Part shown: piece after piece, positions 9,278 to 17,807 of the stretch
Layout: each line of letters starts with the position of its first letter
Position numbering within the stretch: position 1 is the stretch's first letter
IMG/VR virus record: IMGVR_UViG_3300042987_000580
Location: 1-22,809 of that record
Direction: 5' to 3' (one strand)
Length of the DNA stretch: 22,809 nucleotides
Source of the DNA: a virus
Notes under the pieces: generated by a model
Database searches by the model: none
Seen by the model: only the letters and a program-made list of their open reading frames with translations
Told to the model about the DNA's origin: nothing
Translations under genes and position numbers: made by a program

Positions 9278-10143
9278 TACTTGTAAGAGATTTGGGCAGG
9301 TGTAATAATAAATTGGCTTACTAGATGCACATCAGACTTATTGTCCAATATGTGTCTTACCTTCAGATCTTTAGCTCTTAGAGGTTCCTTCTTGAAGGAT
9401 CTCTTACCATAGTCCATATTAGCTTGGTTCACCACCTTATCCAAAGATAGTGATTCACAAGTGGTTAGGAACAGTGGGATGGATTTATTCTTCACCAGTG
9501 ACCAGAAGGTGTTATACTGGTAGAAGTTATCACTCTTAGTAAATGTAATTGTTTTACTCTCAGTGTTGTATATAGGATACTTTAAGTATTCGTTGAGGTT
9601 GTTGATGGGCTTTGGAACCAGTTCAAGCACACCTGTGCTTTGCTGACCGTTGTATAATACAGCTTTGTTAAACCATTCATTGTCAACCTCAATCCTATCG
9701 TTATCATTAAATACACCAGTAGTAGATAAAAAGTACCTATAAGCCTTGGTGTAGTCTTTAACAGATTGAAGAATCTCATCATAATAGGAATAGCTGAACG
9801 GATACTCAATAATATAGGGTTCGATGTTTCCATAAAACTTGTTGTAATTCACCACATCTGTCAAGTGTCTCCATACACAAGAGCTAAGCTTTTGTGTAAA
9901 CGTGAGGGTCACTTGCTCATTAGGTGTCACCTCAGAGATGGGAAAATTGATAGTTTTCTTACAGGTGCCCACCGACTGAATAATAATCACTGTAGCATCA
10001 TCATCTACACTATAGCTCACTCCTTCTATTAGCACACTCTTGGGCACATTTGTAGCTATAACATTTCCAAGGTTGTCAGAAATATTAAAGGGCCCAGATT
10101 TGGGAGAAGCCTTTGTGAGTTTTATGTATACTATTTGTGACAT
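9277..10143 (-). CDS. Virion protein with N-terminal GPFN domain (288 aa)
   Basis: Residues ~4-72 form a beta-rich domain (IVYIKLT ... SGPFNISD ... TCKKTINFPI) that aligns with almost the whole 85 aa protein encoded at 19237-19494. The remaining ~210 residues are a separate part rich in Tyr, Phe and Asn, containing TFWSLVKNKSIPLFLTTCE and, near the end, DYGKRSFKKEPLRAKDLKVR; I recall similar sequence next to the muzzle gene in related phages but cannot name it. There is no poly-Thr tail, signal peptide or membrane segment. The gene starts 12 nt after the muzzle gene and its stop overlaps the start of the cargo gene, so it is expressed with the tail proteins. The likely role is a tail- or muzzle-associated structural protein with the N-terminal domain as a binding module; this is inferred from position. 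Confidence 0.75.
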   Translation of the reverse strand: MSQIVYIKLTKASPKSGPFNISDNLGNVIATNVPKSVLIEGVSYSVDDDATVIIIQSVGTCKKTINFPISEVTPNEQVTLTFTQKLSSCVWRHLTDVVNYNKFYGNIEPYIIEYPFSYSYYDEILQSVKDYTKAYRYFLSTTGVFNDNDRIEVDNEWFNKAVLYNGQQSTGVLELVPKPINNLNEYLKYPIYNTESKTITFTKSDNFYQYNTFWSLVKNKSIPLFLTTCESLSLDKVVNQANMDYGKRSFKKEPLRAKDLKVRHILDNKSDVHLVSQFIITPAQISYK

Positions 10144-10155
10144 CTATTATAAAGT

Positions 10156-13100
10156 TTACAAAGGTGGAAGCGTTGTTGTAGTGGTGGTACCACATGTATT
10201 TCCACAATAAGCACCCTGTGTAGCAGTTCCAAATCCAAATGTAAATGTTACACTACCCTCAACAGCACATAGTATATTATAACTTCCATCAACACCTATG
10301 CTATATGTTTGTGTAAATCCTTGACAATCAATCCATTGGAATGTAGCTCCTAGCTCAGAAGTGACAGTGTATTCATAACAATCATCACAACTAGGAGCTA
10401 ACGTAGTGGTGGTGGTTGTTGTACACTCTTCACAATCTGAATCTTGTGTACAAGGTGTTCCACATAGCGTAATAATCACTCCAGGATCAGAATAAGGAAC
10501 TATCTGTGTGCTAACACATATGTTGATAACTTGTCCTGCTTCTACAGGAGTGTAAGATAGCTGACTAGCACCACACTTGTAAGAAGCTACAAGGTGAGTG
10601 ATTTCATTAGAGTTGTATACAACATAACACTCACAAGGATAGGCAGTTGTTGTTGTTGTGGTTGTGCTGGTGCTAGTGGTGGTGGTTGTGGTTATTTCAC
10701 AAGCCTCACCCTCTAGGTCACAACCAGTGAAAGCTGTTGTGGTGGTAGTTGTAGTGATGCATCCTGAACCAACTAATGTTACATTTAGTCCTTTAGCTGC
10801 AGCATATATCTCATCTCCACATACACAAACTATTTGTGTTTCACCACCTGCAATAGGAGTGCTGTTCTGTGGTTGATTGTTGCAATCTATATAGTCATAG
10901 TAGACTGTCTCAGAAGATTGATTCTCAACAGAATATGTAGTGCACTCACACTCAAATTGTGTTGTTGTAGTGGTGGTTGTATTAGGAACAGGATTACCCA
11001 CCACAGCCTCAAAGTCAGCACAGCAATCATTCACTCCTGAATAGAAGAAGTTGTTCTCAGCTATATAGAAGTTAGGAATGTAGCTATGGAAGCTTATCCA
11101 ACTCTTAGTGTTGAAGTTGAAAGACAGGGTCCAGCTCTTATTACAGAAGTATTCTGAGTCTGTCAGATACACCTGCTTTCTAATAATCTCTGTGCCATCA
11201 CAGCATTCCACCTCTTCTTCTAGATAGAAGTTGAAGTCTGTGTCATCATAAACAATATTATTCAGCTTAGGGATATAGTCAAGCTTGGTAATGATGACAC
11301 GGTCAAACTTGCTATCATACACACCATGGAGTCCTACACCATTGAAATGGTTGTCTACATCCACATTAGGGAAATAACGCAATATTTCAAAAGCTAAATG
11401 GTCTGTAAAGAACCTGTTCATTCCTGATCCAAATGCTGACAAGTCTTGCACCTGATTACCAGCAATTAGGAACACCTGTCCACGCTTAGCATCTATTGTT
11501 ATCTGTCCTTGTGGTATCTTCAGAAGCATCTTGTTTTGAGAGCCCACATATCCTAAATCAGTTTCTGCAAAGTCAATAGGAGGAGCACTTGTAAACAAAG
11601 AAGGATTACCTATATAGGCAGCCTGTGGATTGCTAGTGTTGATAGTGAGAAGCGTGTTGTATAACAAGCTTTTGTTCTCAAAACGAGCTAGAATAGCCTT
11701 GTTCTGTATACCATCTAAGCTCACTAGAGGTCCATAGTTCTGAGGGAAGTCAAAGAAAGAAGAAGCTCTGTAAATCAACCAGTTATTTGCATTTGGTGAT
11801 GTAGTGAGTTCTTGGCTATCAGAGTAGATGGTTCTGAATGGGAAGTTGGTGTAACATACACTCTTCCAATCATAAGGAAGGTGAGTGAATGTATTTTCTC
11901 TGTTTTGCTTAGAAAATGTAGTGTTATAGTAATAGGTGTTATCCTGAGCAATAGACACATAGTCTTCTTGCACCCAATCATCAGGAATACCTGTGCTCAC
12001 ATGAGGCCAGAAGTCACCTTCTCTATTATTAAATGCCTGACGAAGGTCAACGTTGTAAGAGCTCTCACAATAGAAATAGGGGATGCCATACGCAAACAAA
12101 TACATCTTACCATCATAATAAGTTCTACCAGGACTGGTAATAGGAGTTTGACTATTAGGGCAGTCTAGGTTATTAGCCTTAATGGATATGAAGTTTGTAA
12201 GTGTTTGTGGTCCAGCAATTGCTGTTGTAAGAATAGAACGTCCTGAATGCCAGTATACAGGATAGGCTACATTTCCTATTTCATCATAGAATATGTCACT
12301 ATCATCAGGAGCATTCACACGGTTGTCTATAAAGAAAGGTAGTTTGGTCTTAAAGGCAAACTTGCTGATGAATGTATCTCCTCCAAAGAATGTAGCTACA
12401 ACAGGACCTGTAAGAGGAGTGATGTCTCTTTGGAATCCTGTATCCACTGTGTCATAAGAATACATCTGTCCATACTGATTGACAAATATGTTCTTAAGAG
12501 ATCCATAGTAGGAGATAACACTTATATACTGTTCTTGAGCAGGTGTACCACATGTTCCAGACTCACCAAGAGTTGTTCTAGACCTATCATTTACAAGTCC
12601 TGAGATGGTGGGAGTTTGGTTAGGGAAAGGAAGAGCTGGTCTGTTTGACTTAGTCTTTAGGTAAACAGAACTCTCTCTGCTCCAGTTATTTACATTCTTA
12701 TCATCACCCACTCCCTGTACACCAGGAATTAGATATTGTTTTAATTCTAGCTCACGCTGCTTCACTCCTAATCCATTGTTAATCAAGTTACTATAGTCAT
12801 AGCTGGCTATAGAATTGTAGGAATAAGCGTAGTTGCGTCTAGTGATACCATTTATGTAGATGGTAAGATAGGCTTGGTAGGCAGCAAATAATGCTGATGC
12901 ATTATAGTCAATGGTGATGGTTGCTATGTTATTTGCACTATTTAGTGCATCTTGTTGAGCCTCAGAACTTAGCAATCTGTACATAGCGTTTTTATTCACC
13001 TGTACAAAGTGAGCTTTTCCAGCACCATAGATTACATTCTCCAGTTTTAGAACACCTCCTAAGAAAGGTTGACCAAAGGATGTTTCTGGAGAGTTGAATA

Positions 13101-15618
13101 CATGTCTGTATTTAGCTCCATTCTCATCAAATCCTTCTAGGTTATCTGGGTTACAAAGACTAACACCTACAGAGTTTATAAATTCCACTTTGAGTTTAGT
13201 GGCATCATCAACTGTACTATCAGCATATGTAGGTGGTGAAAGTGAAGCAATATCAAAAGTGTAATCACCCACGCCAGAAGGAACTACAAAAGCGTATTGA
13301 TTGTTTATATCAAGAGGCTTATTTAAGAATAAATCACAACATGTAATTGTAGGATTGAGAGCGCAGTATTTAGTCCATCCATCAATATCAGTGGACATAC
13401 CATATCCTGTAGGAGCAGGAAGAACATTTCCTTGATTTAAACCACATCTAGAAATTGGCCAAACTAGTCTAAGTGAAACTGTTTGTGATATGCTGAGTTT
13501 GTTTACCGTAATCTTATATCTGTTATAAGTGTTTGATCCCATCGCTCCTTTAGCACCTCCATTAAACTTTGGTGCAGGATAGTCTAAAGCACAAAGTTTG
13601 ATGATGGTGTTCACCTCTGATGGAAGAATGGTTCTACTAGCTGGTTCTCCTGTGTAGCAATCAATGTAATCGATTGTACCAGGTGCTGTAGGGTAGATGC
13701 TAAAGTTTCTACATATAGATGTATTACTTGTTGCAGCAAGAGGAATGGTGTAAGCATTGCTCTTTTCAAGTAAGAATGGATCTTGTCTTAGGTCATTGTA
13801 AGGATAGTTGGGGAAGTAGTATTCTGTACCCTCTCTATCATACTTACCTACGTTTCTAAGGATACCCTTAGCTACAATAGATTTGTTTGTGCTTCTATCA
13901 CCACGTATAATCTTAAAGCCAGCTATCTCACTTTTTTGTTCAGCAGTGAGATTGGAAGAGTTGATTAGAGATTGTACCTGTTGTACATCTATTCTTACAC
14001 CCAGTGGGAATACAGCATCTTTCTGCATCACCATTGAGTTTTCTCCTGTAAACAGAGCAGACTCAAATATAGGGCTCACCAGTACATCTGGGAACTTGTG
14101 GTGTCTAATCTTCTGACCAGCTAAGTTTCCCCACAATTCTTCATTACAAGGGTATTCTTCTGTAGATTCCCAATAGCTAAACTCACCATTCTGGTAAGGT
14201 CCTTTGTAATCTACAGCAGGAGAATATCCTGGAGAGAATCCTGTAACAGTGGCTGTGTTGTATATCTTCCAATAGGGACTTGTTCCTGCAACAGGATCTT
14301 CAGGATCACCTATGAAGTCATCATTTGTTGTAGGAACAGGGAATAAATCATTAGCATTAGCAAGTCTTCCTGGGATGTGAAATCCATCAGTTTGTTTACC
14401 GTTCTTAAGAAGGAACACTATCTCAAATGCATACACCTCATCTCTTAAATAGCCTCTGAGGTTGGTGGCATTAAACTCATCCGCATAGGTTTCTGTATTA
14501 GGAATCCTATAAGTTTCCCATTGAAGAGTGACACCACTAGCAATTTGCTGGTAGTTGATTCTTTCTATGGAGGTGAGTTGATCCCACACTAATACATCAC
14601 GTACAGCTGTAACATCTTGAGCCACCTCGTAATAAGGAAACTTCTCAAAGATGTCATTCACTGTTAGGCGAATATCAGTTTTGTTTTGACCTGTGTAAGT
14701 GATCACCTGTGTTAGGGTGTCAATGAAGTAGGTGCCTATAAGCTCAACAGAGGTGATACCATTTATGGTTTTAATCACTGCTATGTTGAAATGCTGATAG
14801 AGTCCAGATCCTTCTAAGTTGCTGACAGTGAGTTCAATAGACCTACCTACAGGATAGTTGAAATTGGGAGTGGTAAGACTTGGATCAGCAACAGGAGTGG
14901 GATTGGTCACTGAGTAATAGGACGTAAGAGGATTACCATTAGCATCACAATACTGGATGGCAAATTGGTATGTACCAGCAATAAGCTCACCCCCTGTAGT
15001 GATGTTAGTCACTTCAAGCTGGGGAACCTGGAAGTTAGGTTGTACATTTAATCCGTTACAATCTATTTGGTCACTGTATATAGGGTCACAAGCTGGTGTT
15101 CCTGATATAAGAATATAGGGAAGGTTCTCAGGATTTAGGTCAATATATCTTCTGGGATTGAGACCATCTGTCCAATACACTTCTGTATTACACTCTGTGA
15201 TTCTGTGGACAGCCTTGTGAATAGGATGGTCGATGTTAAAATTGAGACAAGGAGCATTTACATATGTATGATAGATGCAGTCGTTATTATCCATATATCC
15301 AATCTCAGAACCACCTGTGTCAGGATTGGTGATAAAGAATACATGTTTATTTCTTTCTGGAATGAAATGTTCACCAATAAGCACATATCCATCAGGGAAG
15401 CTAAGACAGAACACATTCCCTGGCTCATTCTGATAGTTAACAGAATTTGAGTCAAAGTTCTCAACAGCAGCATTCAATGCATACGTTAGCTGACCTTTGG
15501 GAATCTGCGTAACAGATTGATCCATGTTAAGGCCAACGGTAGCATTGTTAGATTCTTGGACAACATTACTTCTGTTGACACCAAGAATGTTTTTTATTTG
15601 TTCTAATTCATCTGCCAT
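10156..15618 (-). CDS. Tail 'muzzle'/stabilisation protein, P22 gp10-like, with Thr-linked Cys-rich C-terminal repeats (1820 aa)
   Basis: Residues ~15-190 match my memory of the crAss-like stabilisation protein: a GLNMDQSVTQIPKGQLTYAL segment, then LSFPDGYVLIGEHF, then VYWTDGLNPRRYIDL, the last resembling the beta-propeller-like start of P22 gp10 relatives. The middle (~200-1540) is beta-rich, Asn/Tyr/Thr-rich and without membrane segments, as expected for a large tail-tip protein. From ~1547 the protein changes character: five poly-Thr blocks (1547-1553, 1622-1628, 1643-1658, 1733-1739, 1811-1816) separate three Cys-containing domains, and it ends LPPL. In crAss-like phages the muzzle forms the outer end of the short tail; repeats at the C terminus could be exposed or reach the cell surface, which is inference. 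It lies immediately after the gp4-like ring gene, the canonical order. Confidence 0.85.
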   Translation of the reverse strand: MADELEQIKNILGVNRSNVVQESNNATVGLNMDQSVTQIPKGQLTYALNAAVENFDSNSVNYQNEPGNVFCLSFPDGYVLIGEHFIPERNKHVFFITNPDTGGSEIGYMDNNDCIYHTYVNAPCLNFNIDHPIHKAVHRITECNTEVYWTDGLNPRRYIDLNPENLPYILISGTPACDPIYSDQIDCNGLNVQPNFQVPQLEVTNITTGGELIAGTYQFAIQYCDANGNPLTSYYSVTNPTPVADPSLTTPNFNYPVGRSIELTVSNLEGSGLYQHFNIAVIKTINGITSVELIGTYFIDTLTQVITYTGQNKTDIRLTVNDIFEKFPYYEVAQDVTAVRDVLVWDQLTSIERINYQQIASGVTLQWETYRIPNTETYADEFNATNLRGYLRDEVYAFEIVFLLKNGKQTDGFHIPGRLANANDLFPVPTTNDDFIGDPEDPVAGTSPYWKIYNTATVTGFSPGYSPAVDYKGPYQNGEFSYWESTEEYPCNEELWGNLAGQKIRHHKFPDVLVSPIFESALFTGENSMVMQKDAVFPLGVRIDVQQVQSLINSSNLTAEQKSEIAGFKIIRGDRSTNKSIVAKGILRNVGKYDREGTEYYFPNYPYNDLRQDPFLLEKSNAYTIPLAATSNTSICRNFSIYPTAPGTIDYIDCYTGEPASRTILPSEVNTIIKLCALDYPAPKFNGGAKGAMGSNTYNRYKITVNKLSISQTVSLRLVWPISRCGLNQGNVLPAPTGYGMSTDIDGWTKYCALNPTITCCDLFLNKPLDINNQYAFVVPSGVGDYTFDIASLSPPTYADSTVDDATKLKVEFINSVGVSLCNPDNLEGFDENGAKYRHVFNSPETSFGQPFLGGVLKLENVIYGAGKAHFVQVNKNAMYRLLSSEAQQDALNSANNIATITIDYNASALFAAYQAYLTIYINGITRRNYAYSYNSIASYDYSNLINNGLGVKQRELELKQYLIPGVQGVGDDKNVNNWSRESSVYLKTKSNRPALPFPNQTPTISGLVNDRSRTTLGESGTCGTPAQEQYISVISYYGSLKNIFVNQYGQMYSYDTVDTGFQRDITPLTGPVVATFFGGDTFISKFAFKTKLPFFIDNRVNAPDDSDIFYDEIGNVAYPVYWHSGRSILTTAIAGPQTLTNFISIKANNLDCPNSQTPITSPGRTYYDGKMYLFAYGIPYFYCESSYNVDLRQAFNNREGDFWPHVSTGIPDDWVQEDYVSIAQDNTYYYNTTFSKQNRENTFTHLPYDWKSVCYTNFPFRTIYSDSQELTTSPNANNWLIYRASSFFDFPQNYGPLVSLDGIQNKAILARFENKSLLYNTLLTINTSNPQAAYIGNPSLFTSAPPIDFAETDLGYVGSQNKMLLKIPQGQITIDAKRGQVFLIAGNQVQDLSAFGSGMNRFFTDHLAFEILRYFPNVDVDNHFNGVGLHGVYDSKFDRVIITKLDYIPKLNNIVYDDTDFNFYLEEEVECCDGTEIIRKQVYLTDSEYFCNKSWTLSFNFNTKSWISFHSYIPNFYIAENNFFYSGVNDCCADFEAVVGNPVPNTTTTTTTQFECECTTYSVENQSSETVYYDYIDCNNQPQNSTPIAGGETQIVCVCGDEIYAAAKGLNVTLVGSGCITTTTTTTAFTGCDLEGEACEITTTTTTSTSTTTTTTTAYPCECYVVYNSNEITHLVASYKCGASQLSYTPVEAGQVINICVSTQIVPYSDPGVIITLCGTPCTQDSDCEECTTTTTTTLAPSCDDCYEYTVTSELGATFQWIDCQGFTQTYSIGVDGSYNILCAVEGSVTFTFGFGTATQGAYCGNTCGTTTTTTLPPL
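10171..10980 (-). repeat. Three Cys-rich protein repeats joined by poly-Thr linkers (C terminus of the muzzle protein)
   Basis: Poly-Thr blocks lie at 10960-10980, 10735-10755, 10645-10692, 10402-10422 and 10171-10188. Three domains of ~68-74 residues lie between them: residues 1554-1621, 1659-1732 and 1743-1810. Each starts with CxC or CxxC, then Tyr/Val residues, a Y/W-x-D/K-C element, a Gly followed by I/V-x-C, and a C-terminal Gly/Cys element before the next Thr block. A short insert (AFTGCDLEGEACEI) separates two Thr blocks. Thr codons are mixed (ACT, ACC, ACA), so protein-level selection is more likely than recent slippage alone. Confidence 0.75.
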
Positions 15619-15624
15619 TTCCTA

Positions 15625-16599
15625 TTAGTTATTACGTCTCCAACCATATCTATTAGTACGATTGGGGAGTTCATACATATTAAATCTGTTAAGGTCATTC
15701 TTGATTCTACGTTGCTTAGTCCAAGCATCTTGCTTCTTAATCTCAATATCAGCCATGATGAACGCTTCCTCAGCCTGTTGTTTATAGAAACCTAGCTTTG
15801 TCTGAAGCTGGTTGAATGTTTCATCATTAGTCTGGTTGGTGAGGGTTTCAATCACTTTGTATTTGATGAAAGCCTCAATGTATTCTCTAATACGATAGTT
15901 GTCAGGAATGAGCTGATTTCCATTAGGATCATAGTCTGTAGCATAGAACAATAGATGCACAATTCCATTACGGAAGTTGGTAACAAACTTGTTGTCTCTA
16001 ACATCAAAACTATCATATCCAGCAGATCCTGGTGTAAACTCATTAATAGGAGGAGCTTCTTGATAGAACTCCCAGTTGTTAGTATAATCCACTCCACAGT
16101 TATTTCTAGCAGAAATGTTTCCTGGTTTTAACAGGTATTCTCTTCTGTATTGAACAGCAGCAGTGTTGTTAGACTTGTAAACAGCCTGAATAATAGCAGG
16201 CATACAATTCCCATCACACTGTGGATTTTGACATCCAGGGTTGTTACAAGGGGTGCCTCCAATAGTGAGTGGGGAGATTTGAATAGTGGTGTGTGTAGCA
16301 GCTTGAGAATAGAAAGAATTAGCTGACTGATAGGGGTAACCATTCACTGCTGTACACATCCAAGCTTCACGTACAGCAAAGAAGTTATCTGGTAGCCTAG
16401 CTTCATAGTCAGATATGTTAAGAATGTCTTCAGCAATTACATAGGTGGTTCTACCCAGCTTTCTGAGACACTTGTCCAGATAGGTGGGGAACATTAGATC
16501 ATCAACAGCACCAGTGTCAAAATAGCTCTTAAACTCCTCTTTTACAATAGAGTAGATGGGCTCTGGGCTAGTGAAGTTGTATTTATAGTAGTATGACAT
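15625..16599 (-). CDS. P22 gp4-like ring/tail-tubular connector protein (324 aa)
   Basis: The N-terminal half has the pattern expected of gp4-like head-tail adaptors: a helical start (YSIVKEEFKSYF), a PTYLDKCLRKLGR helix, then YEARLPDNFFAVREAWMC leading to a beta region. The C-terminal third is helical and basic (about 240-324). These proteins form a ring under the portal and carry the rest of the tail; the 324 aa length is plausible for the crAss-like version. Synteny is the strongest support: it lies between the IHF-like gene and the muzzle gene. An odd feature is a cysteine cluster at C118, C123, C128 and C132 (CNNPGCQNPQCDGNC), which could bind a metal or form disulphides. The start ATG at 16599 follows the previous stop by 3 nt. 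Confidence 0.72.
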   Translation of the reverse strand: MSYYYKYNFTSPEPIYSIVKEEFKSYFDTGAVDDLMFPTYLDKCLRKLGRTTYVIAEDILNISDYEARLPDNFFAVREAWMCTAVNGYPYQSANSFYSQAATHTTIQISPLTIGGTPCNNPGCQNPQCDGNCMPAIIQAVYKSNNTAAVQYRREYLLKPGNISARNNCGVDYTNNWEFYQEAPPINEFTPGSAGYDSFDVRDNKFVTNFRNGIVHLLFYATDYDPNGNQLIPDNYRIREYIEAFIKYKVIETLTNQTNDETFNQLQTKLGFYKQQAEEAFIMADIEIKKQDAWTKQRRIKNDLNRFNMYELPNRTNRYGWRRNN

Positions 16600-16602
16600 A
16601 GT

Positions 16603-17079
16603 TTATCTTTTCCATTCACGATAGATGTGCTGATACTTGTCATTGGTTTTCAAGTAGTGTGACAAAAGTCTGGAGGTAGTTCTAGAGGGTTTAAAATACC
16701 AAAGCTCACCGTGTTTTAATCTATTAGAGTTTTTAAACCACATCCATCCAAAGAAATATCCTTCTGTATGGAAGTTAAAATTGTAGATGATTTTACCCTT
16801 CTCTCTTGTCTTTTTCCAATCTACAGGAAGGTTGACAAACTCTTTACCATCCACTCCTTTCATCTTTCTACGCTTCTTCTTATTGATGGAGAACTCACCA
16901 AAGCCAAAAGGGAGCTTTGCTTTCTCCCCAGTTTCTAGGATGTATTCCCTAAAAGCGTCTGTAAAAGAATAGATGATGTTTCTCCACTCATCAAATGTAA
17001 GTTTGATGGAGGGATGCTTCTTACAGAAATTGTTGTAGTTTTCTTTGCTTGAACTTCTCCAATCTACCTTTGTTCGCAT
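16603..17079 (-). CDS. IHF/HU-like small basic protein of the crAss-like connector region (158 aa)
   Basis: This is a basic protein. An N-terminal helical part (LTFDEWRNIIYSFTDAFREY) leads to LPFGFGEFSINKKKRR, which resembles the Gly-x-Gly turn and basic beta-arm of HU/IHF proteins. crAss-like genomes carry IHF-like genes immediately before the gp4-like ring gene, and this gene is in that place. In a virion context such proteins have been interpreted as ring or collar components rather than free nucleoid proteins, so it may be structural. It is longer than a typical ~90-100 aa HU/IHF; the C-terminal ~60 residues (YFFGWMWFKNSNRLKHGELW) are aromatic and unlike HU. Its ATG overlaps the upstream stop (TAATG), suggesting coupled translation. 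I am more certain of the family position than of DNA binding. Confidence 0.65.
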   Translation of the reverse strand: MRTKVDWRSSSKENYNNFCKKHPSIKLTFDEWRNIIYSFTDAFREYILETGEKAKLPFGFGEFSINKKKRRKMKGVDGKEFVNLPVDWKKTREKGKIIYNFNFHTEGYFFGWMWFKNSNRLKHGELWYFKPSRTTSRLLSHYLKTNDKYQHIYREWKR

Positions 17080-17807
17080 TAATTGGTTGGTTTAGTATTG
17101 GGGGCCTGACCATCAATACCTTCTGCTGTCATATCTGTCTTGAGTGAGAAATATGTAGCCAGAAGCTTTTGAGAGGTGAGCTCCAATACCTGCTTCTCCA
17201 GATAACCTGGAAGAGCAAACTCCTTGTCTAGTGGATTAACACATAGTTGTTCCACTGTATATTGAGGAGTACCGCAACCACAAGCTGGATAGAGTATTTC
17301 ATTAGGAACATCCTCCTCAAACAGAGCCACTAGTCTGATAGCCTGTAGAAGTGGATTGCTCACATATAGATAGCCATTGCTTATCCAATAATACTCTTCC
17401 TTCTTAATGATGGGAAGTTTTAGAAGATTTATATACCTATTGATGGTTATTTCCTTCAGCTTTTTTCCTTGTCCACTCATTGCATTAATTGAGTAGACAC
17501 CCTGTATTACATATTGGTAATTACCCTCAGAAATACGAGGAAGTTTGTATTTGCTCCTAGCCACTGAGCAAGGGTCAACATATTCACAACATTCGGAAAT
17601 AGGAACTTCTATCATCTCCAGACAAGGAATAGTGGTGAACAGAGTGTCTGTTGCCCACAACTTTCTGAGGTTGGTTTCCCTTTTGAGAAGCAAAAGAGAA
17701 TTGTTCCTAATTTCAGAAGCAATAGCCCTGTCCGTAATCAAGCTATCTGTAGACAGAAGCTTGTGGGCAGAGCGTACATCTGAAACTAATTTCCTTAACG
17801 TGGCCAT
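17079..17807 (-). CDS. Conserved connector-region structural protein (242 aa)
   Basis: I recognise this as a conserved type of protein from the head-tail connector block of crAss-like phages, though no biochemical function is known to me. Recognisable parts are an N-terminal helical region (KLLSTDSLITDRAIASEI), LWATDTLFTTIPCLEMIEVP at 50-69, ECCEYVDPC at 72-80 and a short YWISNGYLYVSNP turn near 140-152. It contains several cysteines, including the ECC...C cluster and CGC at 176-178. No signal peptide or membrane segment is evident. It overlaps both neighbours by one base (TAATG at each end), so translation is probably coupled to the phosphoesterase before it and the IHF-like gene after it. 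A tail or collar ring subunit is the most likely role, by position. Confidence 0.7.
   Translation of the reverse strand: MATLRKLVSDVRSAHKLLSTDSLITDRAIASEIRNNSLLLLKRETNLRKLWATDTLFTTIPCLEMIEVPISECCEYVDPCSVARSKYKLPRISEGNYQYVIQGVYSINAMSGQGKKLKEITINRYINLLKLPIIKKEEYYWISNGYLYVSNPLLQAIRLVALFEEDVPNEILYPACGCGTPQYTVEQLCVNPLDKEFALPGYLEKQVLELTSQKLLATYFSLKTDMTAEGIDGQAPNTKPTN

Noticed and set aside
10171-10980. GTN-rich tracts as a CRISPR array or non-coding tandem repeat
   Set aside because: The tracts are in-frame Thr codons, spacers are coding and related to each other, and there is no conserved repeat of 25-40 nt.
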